Origin: Paenibacillus sp. FSL H7-0357
Lineage (GTDB): Bacteria > Bacillota > Bacilli > Paenibacillales > Paenibacillaceae
Length of the DNA stretch: 64,000 bases
Assembly (NCBI RefSeq): GCF_000758525.1
Contig: NZ_CP009241.1
Coordinates: 2,666,001 to 2,730,000, forward strand
Reading direction: 5' to 3'
The position numbers were made by a program, and so were the translations under genes. Under the pieces are notes generated by a model. The model saw only the letters and a list, made by a program, of their open reading frames with translations. It had not been told where the DNA came from and ran no database searches. Positions 44,658 through 52,776 of this stretch are shown here, piece after piece. Numbering within the stretch: position 1 is the stretch's first letter; every line of letters starts with the position of its first letter.

Positions 44658-44683
44658 AGCATTTTATGCTTTAGTGTTTTTTT
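44649..44683 (+). terminator. attenuator between leader peptide and UMP-kinase paralogue
   Basis: A perfect 13-bp stem, AAACACTAAAGCA (44649-44661) with TGCTTTAGTGTTT (44667-44679), has a 5-nt loop and a run of seven T ending at 44683. It lies only 21 bp before the kinase start and after its only visible promoter, so it must be bypassed for expression. Confidence 0.85.
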
Positions 44684-44703
44684 ATTATACGGAGGTGTAG
44701 AGA

Positions 44704-45441
44704 TTGGTAAGGTACAAAAGAGTTCTTATTAAACTAAGCGGCGGGGCAGTGGCAGGAAAGACGGAATTTGGTTTTGAACCGGAAAAAATGGAGCATATCG
44801 CGAGTGAAATTATGTCCGTGGTGGAACTGGGCGTTGAGGTTTCACTCGTGATCGGAGGAGGCAACATATTCCGTGGCAACATGGCGGAGAGCTGGGGCAT
44901 AGAAAGAGCGGAGGCTGACAATATCGGCACGCTCGCGACCGTCATCAACAGCTTGATGCTGCGTGGAGTACTCAAGGCCAAATCTGACAGAGAAGTGCGC
45001 GTAATGACAGCAATACCGACTACATCCGTTGCTGAACCGTATATCCGTCTAAGGGCAATTCACCATTTGGAAAAAGGGTACATCGTGATTTTTGCCGGAG
45101 GGAACGGTCAGCCCTATGTGACAACAGACTATCCTTCGGTTCAACGAGCGATCGAGGTGAATTGTGATGCCCTGCTGGTTGCCAAACAAGGGGTGGATGG
45201 TGTACTTAGTGCAGATCCTAAACATGACAGGGCGGCCCGAAAGTTCAAATCCTTGCATTACAACGATGTGCTTCAGCATAATTTGAAGGTCATGGATCAG
45301 TCAGCGTTTATCCTGGCCAGGGATTATCATCTTCCGATGCATGTATTCAACTTTGACCAGCCGGGTTCCATGAAAGAGATTTGTGAAGGGATCAATCACG
45401 GAACAATCATTAGCGGAGAATCTCTTCTGGAATTGGAGTGA
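44704..45441 (+). CDS. pyrH: UMP kinase (PyrH) paralogue
   Basis: The 245-residue product starts at TTG 44704 behind CGGAGGTG. It is an amino-acid-kinase-fold UMP kinase: VLIKLSGGAVAGKTEFGF, VIGGGNIFRG, ADNIGTLATVINSLML, LLVAKQGVDGVLSADPK, SLHYNDVLQHNLKVMDQSAF and VFNFDQPGSM. It phosphorylates UMP to UDP. Several consensus positions are changed (KLSGGA for KLSGEA; TTDYPSVQRAIE for TTDTAAALRA). It lies outside the usual tsf-pyrH-frr cluster, so it is probably a second, specialised copy. A leader peptide and terminator immediately upstream indicate attenuation control. Confidence 0.87.
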   Translation: MVRYKRVLIKLSGGAVAGKTEFGFEPEKMEHIASEIMSVVELGVEVSLVIGGGNIFRGNMAESWGIERAEADNIGTLATVINSLMLRGVLKAKSDREVRVMTAIPTTSVAEPYIRLRAIHHLEKGYIVIFAGGNGQPYVTTDYPSVQRAIEVNCDALLVAKQGVDGVLSADPKHDRAARKFKSLHYNDVLQHNLKVMDQSAFILARDYHLPMHVFNFDQPGSMKEICEGINHGTIISGESLLELE

Positions 45442-45703
45442 ATGGCATGTTTTATTCCATGGACAAGAAGGTGTGGAGTGCAATAGCTTAGTTTGTCAAT
45501 ATACAGCTAGCTAATAAGCTTAAATATTAGTGATTATGTACAATCGGTTGGCAGGAAATTAGCTATAATGACAATAAACCTAACATTTATATTTAAAAGG
45601 CGCAGCATTCAAGATATAATGTGGCCATCAGTATCAGCGTGAAGGTTGGCGGAGAGAGCCATGCACTTTGATATCCTAAAGATGCCATTGAAAGGTCTGA
45701 GGT

Positions 45704-47113
45704 ATGATGAGCCTGGAAACTTTAAATGAACGAGTACAAACGGACCTTTCCTATTTGGCCTATGGCGGTACGGACTGGGTACGTCCTCTGGAGCATCTGG
45801 AAGGGCATGTCTACGATGTTGTTATTGTCGGAGGCGGTCAAAGCGGTTTGGGAGCGGCTTTTGGACTGCTGCGTGAACGGATATCCAACATTCTGGTCAT
45901 TGACGAGAACAGTGAAGGGTCAGAGGGGCCTTGGGAGACCTATGCCCGGATGGTTACACTGCGCACGCCCAAGCATTTGACCTCCATTGATTTGGGGATT
46001 CCATCCCTGACCTTCCGCTCCTGGTGGGAAGCGCAGGCTGGTCCCGAGGGCTGGGCGGCCATGGACAAAATCCCGCGCGGTGAATGGATGAACTATCTGC
46101 GCTGGTACCGGCAGGTGCTCAGACTTCCTGTCATCAATGAGGTGAAGCTGAAGCTGATTGAGCCTGGAGAAGAGGGGCTGCACCGCCTGCACATTGCCGG
46201 CCCGGGAGCACCCTCCGGGTTGCTGCTGGCCCGGAAGGTAGTGCTGGCAACCGGCATTCAGGGTGGCGGTGAATGGCATGTGCCGCCGCTCATTGCCGGC
46301 AATCTGCCGGAGCATCTGTACGCACATACTTCGGAGGCCATTGATTTCAGCGCACTGAAGGGCAAAAAAATCGCCATTCTGGGCGGCGGAGCCTCAGCCT
46401 TCGATAATGCTAATTACATGCTCTCCGAAGGTGCAGCCGAAGCCCATGTCTTTGTACGGCGGGAGAAGCTGCCGAGCGTCAACCCGATTCGCCAGATGGA
46501 AATGTCGGGGATGATTGAAAGGTTTCATACATTGGCGGATGACGATAAGTATGCGGTGATCTCCCATTTCTTCAAGTACAATCAGCCACCGACCAATGAT
46601 ACCTTTGCCCGTGCCGCGGCTTGGCCCGGTTTCACGCTGCATCTCGGGTCCCCGTGGCTTGAAGTTCAGGCTGCTCCGGGCGGAGCGGTAGTAACAACTC
46701 CCAAGGGAGAGTTTGCCTTTGATTATATTGTGGTCAGCACTGGCCTGCTCAGTGATCCCGGATTGCGGCCCGAGCTGCGGCTGATTGAGCGCTATATCGC
46801 CCGCTGGAGCGACTGCTATCAAGCTCCGGAAGATAAGGCAAATCCGCTGCTTGATGCGCATCCTTATCTCAGCCCGGGGTTTGCGCTGCAAAGCCGTGGG
46901 GAAGACGGGAAGAAGCTGCTGCATGGTTTGTTTGTATTTAACTATTCCGCTTTAGCAAGCTGCGGGTTGTCCGCTTCGGCGATTTCAGGCATCCGGAACG
47001 CCATACCCAAGCTTGTAGCTGGGGTGGCCGATCAGCTCTTCGGGGATGACCGTGAGAGGATTCTGCAATCTTTTTACTCCTATAATGAAATTGAATTTAC
47101 CGGAGATTTGTAA
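45704..47113 (+). CDS. FAD/NAD(P)-dependent oxidoreductase (flavin monooxygenase-like)
   Basis: This 469-residue protein has an N-terminal FAD motif YDVVIVGGGQSGLGAAFG (near residue 40) and a second nucleotide-binding motif KKIAILGGGASAFDNANYML (near 225), as in class B flavin monooxygenases and related reductases. PKHLTSIDLGIPSLTFRSWW and VVSTGLLSDPGLRPEL follow. Substrate unknown. It starts at ATG 45704 or 45707 behind GAGGT. A terminator separates it from the UbiD-type gene 82 bp downstream. The 260 bp upstream hold no further gene. Confidence 0.85.
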   Translation: MMSLETLNERVQTDLSYLAYGGTDWVRPLEHLEGHVYDVVIVGGGQSGLGAAFGLLRERISNILVIDENSEGSEGPWETYARMVTLRTPKHLTSIDLGIPSLTFRSWWEAQAGPEGWAAMDKIPRGEWMNYLRWYRQVLRLPVINEVKLKLIEPGEEGLHRLHIAGPGAPSGLLLARKVVLATGIQGGGEWHVPPLIAGNLPEHLYAHTSEAIDFSALKGKKIAILGGGASAFDNANYMLSEGAAEAHVFVRREKLPSVNPIRQMEMSGMIERFHTLADDDKYAVISHFFKYNQPPTNDTFARAAAWPGFTLHLGSPWLEVQAAPGGAVVTTPKGEFAFDYIVVSTGLLSDPGLRPELRLIERYIARWSDCYQAPEDKANPLLDAHPYLSPGFALQSRGEDGKKLLHGLFVFNYSALASCGLSASAISGIRNAIPKLVAGVADQLFGDDRERILQSFYSYNEIEFTGDL

Positions 47114-47117
47114 GGAA

Positions 47118-47148
47118 AAGCTCTCTTGAGAAATCAAGAGGGCTTTTT
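47118..47148 (+). terminator. intrinsic terminator
   Basis: AAGCTCTCTTGA, GAAA tetraloop, TCAAGAGGGCTT with one mismatch, then TTT, just after the oxidoreductase stop. Confidence 0.8.
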
Positions 47149-47195
47149 GCTATAATAAAGAGGTTCATATTTCTTCTGCAGATTGGAGTAAGACC

Positions 47196-49031
47196 ATGAC
47201 CTATCGCAATTTGGAAGAGTGCATTATAGATTTGGAGAAGCACGGACATTTGATCCGTATTCATGAGGAAGTGGATCCCCTGCTGGAGATGGCAGCGATC
47301 CACTTAAAGGTTTATGAGGCCGGCGGCCCTGCATTATTATTTGAAAATGTCAAAGGCTCGAAGTACCGTGCGGTGTCGAACCTCTTCGGGACCATTGAGC
47401 GCAGCAAGTTTATATTCCGGGATACCTGGGATTCTTCGCAGAATGTTATCGCGCTGCGTAATGATCCGATGAAGGCGCTCAAGCAGCCCTTTAAATATAT
47501 AGGTACAGGGCTGGCCGCGAGAAAGGCTCTGCCGCTTAAGACACTCGGCGGTGTCCCGGCAGGCTTCGAGGAAATTCAAATCTCCGACCTTCCGCAGATT
47601 AAGCACTGGCAGGGAGATGGCGGGGCTTTTGTAACCTTGCCGCAGGTGTACTCGGAAGACCCGGACAAGCCGGGCATAATGAATTCCAACCTGGGCATGT
47701 ACCGTATTCAGCTCAGCGGCAATGAGTATGAAGTGAATAAGGAAGTGGGGGTTCATTACCAGATCCACCGCGGCATCGGAATCCACCAGTCCCAAGCGAA
47801 CAAGCGGGGCGAACCGCTTAAAGTGAGCTGTTTCATCGGCGGTCCTCCCGCACACACATTGTCTGCTGTCATGCCGCTGCCGGAGGGCTTAAGCGAAATG
47901 ACCTTTGCTGGCCTGCTGGCCGGACGCCATTTCCGCTACAGCTATGTAGACGGCTTCTGCATCAGCGCAGATGCGGATTTTGTAATTACCGGGGAAATAC
48001 ATCCCGGTGAGACCAAACCGGAAGGTCCCTTTGGCGACCACTTGGGGTACTACAGCCTGGTGCATCCTTTCCCGGTCATGAAAGTACATAAGGTGTATGC
48101 CAAGAAAGGGGCGATCTTTCCGTTCACCGTAGTGGGACGGCCGCCGCAGGAGGATACCGCCTTTGGGGAATTGATTCATGAACTGACCGGAGGCGCTGTG
48201 AAGCAGGAGATCCCGGGAGTGAAAGAAGTACACGCGGTCGATGCTTCGGGTGTACATCCCCTGCTGTTTGCCATTGGCAGCGAACGGTACACGCCTTATC
48301 AGCAGTTGAAGCAGCCGGCGGAGATTCTTACCATCGCCAACCGGATCCTGGGAACCGGCCAGCTTAGTCTGGCCAAGTATCTGTTCATTACGGCCGAGGA
48401 GGACCGGGCCATAAGCACTCATAATGTGGTTGATTTCCTGACCTATATTCTGGAGCGGATTAACCTTCACCGCGACATTCATTTTCAGACCAATACGACG
48501 ATTGATACGCTTGATTATTCCGGCACAGGGATAAACAGCGGCAGCAAGGTGATTTTTGCAGCAGTGGGAGAGCAGAAGCGAAACTTGTGCACAGAAGTGC
48601 CGGAGGTTCTGTCCCGGCTGCAGGGCTTTGGGGAGGCCAGAATGGTGATGCCGGGCATCGTTGCCCTGCAAGGTCCGGCATTCATTAATTACAAGGAAGC
48701 GCAGCAGCAGCTAAGGTCTTTGTGCACCGCCATTGAGGAACAAGGTCCGCTCCCTTCCTTGCCGATGATTATTCTGTGTGATGACAGCGAGTTTATGAGC
48801 GGGACCCTGAACAATTTCCTATGGGCGACCTTCACACGCAGCAACCCTTCACATGATATATATGGCGTGAACAGTGTAGTGGAGAACAAGCACTGGTCCT
48901 GCGACAATGTCATTATAGACGCCCGTACGAAACCGCATCAGGCCCCGCCGTTAATCCCGGATCCTGAGGTGGAGCGTCATATTGAGCGGCTTTTTGCAAA
49001 GGGAGCCATCCTGGGAGGCCTGCGTAAATAA
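47196..49031 (+). CDS. UbiD-family decarboxylase
   Basis: This 611-residue protein has the UbiD pattern: RNLEECIIDLEKHGHLIRI at the N-terminus, NSNLGMYRIQLSGN, the prenyl-FMN/Mn-binding region HRGIGIHQSQANKRGEPLKV, GGPPAHTLSAVMPLPEGLSE, ITGEIHPGETKPEGPFGDHL with the catalytic Glu and Asp, and TVVGRPPQEDT. It is longer than ordinary UbiD (about 490) and near the size of the menaquinone-pathway UbiD-like decarboxylases. Activity needs prenylated FMN from UbiX, which is not encoded in this window. It is a single gene with its own terminator. Confidence 0.88.
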   Translation: MTYRNLEECIIDLEKHGHLIRIHEEVDPLLEMAAIHLKVYEAGGPALLFENVKGSKYRAVSNLFGTIERSKFIFRDTWDSSQNVIALRNDPMKALKQPFKYIGTGLAARKALPLKTLGGVPAGFEEIQISDLPQIKHWQGDGGAFVTLPQVYSEDPDKPGIMNSNLGMYRIQLSGNEYEVNKEVGVHYQIHRGIGIHQSQANKRGEPLKVSCFIGGPPAHTLSAVMPLPEGLSEMTFAGLLAGRHFRYSYVDGFCISADADFVITGEIHPGETKPEGPFGDHLGYYSLVHPFPVMKVHKVYAKKGAIFPFTVVGRPPQEDTAFGELIHELTGGAVKQEIPGVKEVHAVDASGVHPLLFAIGSERYTPYQQLKQPAEILTIANRILGTGQLSLAKYLFITAEEDRAISTHNVVDFLTYILERINLHRDIHFQTNTTIDTLDYSGTGINSGSKVIFAAVGEQKRNLCTEVPEVLSRLQGFGEARMVMPGIVALQGPAFINYKEAQQQLRSLCTAIEEQGPLPSLPMIILCDDSEFMSGTLNNFLWATFTRSNPSHDIYGVNSVVENKHWSCDNVIIDARTKPHQAPPLIPDPEVERHIERLFAKGAILGGLRK

Positions 49032-49088
49032 AACTGCAGGTTATTCCCTTGGCGGAGAGTTTGGAGAAAACAGTATATTCGAACGGAA

Positions 49089-49117
49089 AACCGCAGCTGA
49101 TGTCGCTGCGGTTTTTT
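49089..49117 (+). terminator. intrinsic terminator
   Basis: AACCGCAGC, 7-nt loop, GCTGCGGTT, TTTTA, 58 bp after the decarboxylase stop. Confidence 0.88.
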
Positions 49118-49714
49118 ATGTGCGCCTCACAGGCGCGCTTTCATGAAAATCAGTTTTTGTCATATTTTCACGAATTCCGTGCGCAAATAGGTAACATTGC
49201 TGGATCAAAGTCGTAACCTGCGCGGCAGGGAGTGGTCTACAGAAAAAAATTTTAATGCAATATACAGGCAGGACAGATTGCCAAATGATACGGATAGAAG
49301 AAACGCTAAGAGTGAAAATAATAGATCGGCGAGAGACAACTTATAAGTGAATTAGACCAAGAAGGCCAGGCCTAGCCTGGCTTCTAATCGCAGAGCGAGC
49401 CTGTTGGACCGGAATTTATTCCCGATCTCCTGAGCTGAGATTGATGGACCCAATAAACGAATGCAGTCATATTTTGGTGATCATTAATGATATGAAATAG
49501 AAAAAATAAAAATGATGTAATATTCGACAAAAAATTCCTTACATTTCAAAAAATATATGATAGTATAAAAAATGCAATTGAACAAACGTTTGCACAACTT
49601 CTGATTTTATCTTTTCCAGAAACAAAGGAGGCGTATGGAGTTGGTGTGAATAGATTTGGAAATGTGTGAAAAGAAAAGAAAGTAAATGTAAGGAAACGGA
49701 GAGGGGATTAGGCA
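49118..49714. other. 597-bp intergenic control region
   Basis: No gene is supported here. It holds a GC-rich hairpin at 49361-49384 (GAAGGCCAGG/CCTGGCTTC, one bulge), then an AT-rich stretch with promoter-like elements around 49539-49569 (TTACAT, TATGATAGTATAAA), a LacI-type operator at 49578 and the ribosome site GGAGAGGGG before 49715. Confidence 0.55.
49578..49597. promoter_or_regulatory. LacI/CcpA-type operator
   Basis: TTGAACAAACGTTTGCACAA contains the perfect palindrome CAAACGTTTG centred on CG, the hallmark of LacI/GalR-family sites, and loosely fits a catabolite-responsive element. It lies just after the promoter-like AT stretch of the 49715-55986 operon. No LacI gene lies in the window. 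Confidence 0.6.
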
Positions 49715-50791
49715 ATGAGATCAGAACAAGCTGAATGTGCATTACCGGAGAAGATGCCGGCACTGGTATGGTGTTCGCAGGGACTGAATCTGTCTGAACT
49801 GGACATCCCGGCGATCACGCTTTTAACTGATGTCAAAGTAAAAATTCAAATGACGGGGATCTGCGGAACCGATCTGGCTGTCATCACAGGAAAAGAACCT
49901 GGTATTACTGGAGTGATACGCGGTCATGAAGCTGTAGGAACTGTCATCGAAACCGGGGCGAATGTGACAGGCCTGAAAATAGGCGACAGAGTAGTCATTG
50001 ATCCCAATCAAAGCTGCGGCGAGTGCAGATTTTGCCGTCAAGGTAAAGAACATCTCTGCATCGGAACGGATGGACAGGGCATGCCGATTGCCGGATTGAA
50101 CAAAAATGGCACTTTTGCTCCCTGGTTTGTTACTGATGAAAAGTATTTGTATAAATTACCTGAACAAATGAGTTGGGAAGCGGCACTGGCCGTTGAACCA
50201 CTCGCCTGTGTTCTGCATAACTTCCGTGAAGCAAGGATCAGCGCAGGTGACTCGGTGTTAATTCTTGGTTCCGGTCCGATGGGGCTTTTATGTCAAATAG
50301 TTGCCAAACGCATAGGGTGCACTACTATTTCCACGGAAATCAATGCAGGCCGGCTGGCAAAGGCGAAGCAAATCTCTGACTATGCCTGCCCGCCGGAGGA
50401 GCTGACCCCGGAGCTGGTGTCCAGCATTCTGGGTGAGAAGAAATTTAACATCGTAATGGATACGGTGGGCACACAGATGGAGATGGCGGAACAGTGGGTG
50501 GAGCGCGGCGGTACGATAATCCCCTTCGGCATCAATGGGAAATACCAGTATACAATCTCACCAACTTTTTATACCCAGAACGCAGTAAGGCTCCTGGGAG
50601 CCGGTGAATACCTGAACACCTTTGCGGATGCATTTCAGTTTGCGAAGGATGTACCGGAAGTATCCTCCCTGATTACACGCAAGTACAGTTTGAATCAATC
50701 CGGGACCGCCATTCAGGAGTTGCTGGGACATGTGCCGGATCCTGCAGCTTCTTCGGACAAGCCGCTTCTAAAAACGGTGTTTGTTTTCTGA
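49715..50791 (+). CDS. zinc-dependent medium-chain dehydrogenase
   Basis: This 358-residue protein is a sorbitol/threonine-dehydrogenase-like MDR enzyme. Catalytic zinc ligands are in GICGTDLAV and RGHEAVGTV with VEPLACVLHN; the structural zinc site is CGECRFCRQGKEHLC (four Cys). The cofactor loop is VLILGSGPMGLL; the following Glu (TTISTEINAGRL) suggests NAD. It would oxidise a polyol or sugar alcohol. It is the first gene of a five-gene operon; the next start is 29 bp on. The LacI-type operator upstream fits a carbohydrate-responsive unit. Confidence 0.9.
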   Translation: MRSEQAECALPEKMPALVWCSQGLNLSELDIPAITLLTDVKVKIQMTGICGTDLAVITGKEPGITGVIRGHEAVGTVIETGANVTGLKIGDRVVIDPNQSCGECRFCRQGKEHLCIGTDGQGMPIAGLNKNGTFAPWFVTDEKYLYKLPEQMSWEAALAVEPLACVLHNFREARISAGDSVLILGSGPMGLLCQIVAKRIGCTTISTEINAGRLAKAKQISDYACPPEELTPELVSSILGEKKFNIVMDTVGTQMEMAEQWVERGGTIIPFGINGKYQYTISPTFYTQNAVRLLGAGEYLNTFADAFQFAKDVPEVSSLITRKYSLNQSGTAIQELLGHVPDPAASSDKPLLKTVFVF

Positions 50792-50819
50792 AAAGAACTT
50801 TCATAGGGAGATGCGCTCA

Positions 50820-52757
50820 ATGATCAGACGGGATGAAAGAATAAACCGGATGCTTGAATATTTTGCTGGCTGCCAATTTAATAAAGTGGAACCCATCTGG
50901 ATACCCGCTTTGTGGAACGAGTGCGGCTATTTGTCGGCCTTGGATAACAAGGATGGCGAAATTCTCGTTGATCCGGCAGGGTTTATGGTTAAGCATCTGC
51001 AGTACTTGCTTGAGTTGTCTTCGGGTTACGTCAATATCGACCAGACAGATTTAGATAATAGTGTCATCTATTGCTCCTTGCTCCGTTATACCTCAGCCTG
51101 GGATTATAGCCATACCGGAAATATCCAGTCCGGAACGTTTCTGAAATTTATGATTCTGTTGCCAATGCTAAAAAAAATGAATGTCAATATCCTGTACTTG
51201 CTGCCTGTAACCCAGTACAGCCATTTGAATCTCAAGGGGGATATTGGTTCGCCGTATGCCGTGTACAGCCTGTTTGATTTAGATGAGAATTTACATGATT
51301 CGTTGCTGGACGGTATGGAGAAGCTGACCATCCATGATGAGCTGGCGACCTTGGTTGAGGCCTGCCATTTGCTGGATATCAAAGTAGTACTTGATTTAAT
51401 TCCGCGGGTGAGTGCAAGAGATAATGTTTTTTTGGCAGAACACCCGGAATGGTTTTACTGGATTGATCTTAAAGTGCTGCCGGGATTCCAGCCGCCGAAA
51501 ATCGCCGAATTGGAGTTCTTCGCCGAATGCACACCTGATAAGCTGGAAACCATTTACCGCAGCGATGAAACCTTGGTTTTTCTGAACCAATTCCGTCTGC
51601 CGCCGAATGAACTGGATGCAGCCCTTTGGAGTGACATCAAACGGCGCGCGCTTGAGTCAGGCGAATCCATATTACCGATGATCGAACGTGAGATGGGGAT
51701 TACCCCGGCCCCCGCACATTCGGATTGGATTAATGATGTTCAGCCAATCTGGACAGATGTTGCCTTCTTTCGTCTGTACAATGATCCCTCTCCATTGGTC
51801 CGGTCTTATTTACCTGAAGGACAACCGCCATACGTACTTTTTGATACGATCAAGTGCAATGTATACCCGGGAGAGGAGCCGAACCGGGAATTATGGAACA
51901 CGCTGATAGAGGCTGCTTGTTTCCAATTGAACACCTATAACATTGATGGTTTCCGGATGGATATTGGACACACGCTCCCGGTTCCCTTACAGGAATCTAT
52001 GTTCAAGGTGATTAAAGATATTAAGCCAACAGCGATTCTGATCAGTGAGGATTTATTCAATCGCAACCACCGTGAAGCGGCAAGAACCGGATACAATGTG
52101 ATGTTAGGCAGCGGGTGGAACATCATGACCGATATCCGTGTCGAACGCTTGGAGGAGTACCTGCGGGAACTTCCGGAGTTGCAGATCCACGTATTTGCCT
52201 GCTCGGAAACGGCGGATACTCCAAGAATTACAAGCCGGGGCGGGATGGAGCTGGCCCGTCTCATGACGGTGTTCAATTATTTCCTTCCGAACGGAATTCC
52301 CTATCTGACTACAGGAATGGAAGTATATGAGGAACAGCCGCTCAATTGCGGTCTCGGGGATAATACCGGCGGTGCAGATATTCCAAAAGCTTTTTTCAAT
52401 ACCATGACGATCAACTGGACCAATGAATCCACATTGCTGCCGCTCCTGGAGCAATTAAAGCAGATAAAGAGACAACACTCTAATCTGCTGAAGCCAACGA
52501 ACTTTTATCTTTCCGATTCACAAGGCGATATTATGATCTACTCTTACTATTTGAAAGATGAGCTGTTCAGTGTTTGTTTTAATTTGAACCCGGAAAAAGA
52601 GCAGACATTAAAGACTGAGCTTATCTATCCGGGGTCTAAAAAGACAAATCTGCTGATAGAAAGCGAACAGGGCGGATGGGACAAGCCTGGCAGCGAAGAA
52701 ACCTATGAGATGCGGCCTTATCAGGCGCTGGTACTATTAATGGAACTGATCAAATGA
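50820..52757 (+). CDS. GH13-fold (alpha-amylase family) protein with divergent motifs
   Basis: The 645-residue protein starts at ATG 50820 with GGGAG nine bases upstream. Family motifs are recognisable but altered. Region II DGFRMDIGHTLP keeps the nucleophile Asp, region III AILISEDLF keeps the acid/base Glu, and region IV CSETADTPR keeps an Asp but has lost the His of the usual HD. Region I is KVVLDLIPRVSARDN instead of DxVxNH. No signal peptide, so it is cytoplasmic. The sequence is unlike common amylases or trehalose synthases; it may act on an unusual glycoside or glycosyl phosphate made or used with the flanking dehydrogenase. Product unknown. Confidence 0.8.
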   Translation: MIRRDERINRMLEYFAGCQFNKVEPIWIPALWNECGYLSALDNKDGEILVDPAGFMVKHLQYLLELSSGYVNIDQTDLDNSVIYCSLLRYTSAWDYSHTGNIQSGTFLKFMILLPMLKKMNVNILYLLPVTQYSHLNLKGDIGSPYAVYSLFDLDENLHDSLLDGMEKLTIHDELATLVEACHLLDIKVVLDLIPRVSARDNVFLAEHPEWFYWIDLKVLPGFQPPKIAELEFFAECTPDKLETIYRSDETLVFLNQFRLPPNELDAALWSDIKRRALESGESILPMIEREMGITPAPAHSDWINDVQPIWTDVAFFRLYNDPSPLVRSYLPEGQPPYVLFDTIKCNVYPGEEPNRELWNTLIEAACFQLNTYNIDGFRMDIGHTLPVPLQESMFKVIKDIKPTAILISEDLFNRNHREAARTGYNVMLGSGWNIMTDIRVERLEEYLRELPELQIHVFACSETADTPRITSRGGMELARLMTVFNYFLPNGIPYLTTGMEVYEEQPLNCGLGDNTGGADIPKAFFNTMTINWTNESTLLPLLEQLKQIKRQHSNLLKPTNFYLSDSQGDIMIYSYYLKDELFSVCFNLNPEKEQTLKTELIYPGSKKTNLLIESEQGGWDKPGSEETYEMRPYQALVLLMELIK

Positions 52758-52776
52758 CCAAGGAGGAAGGACTGCT

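Noticed and set aside
47889..48671. A 260-codon minus-strand frame
   Set aside because: Antisense shadow of the UbiD-type gene, whose family motifs are unambiguous.
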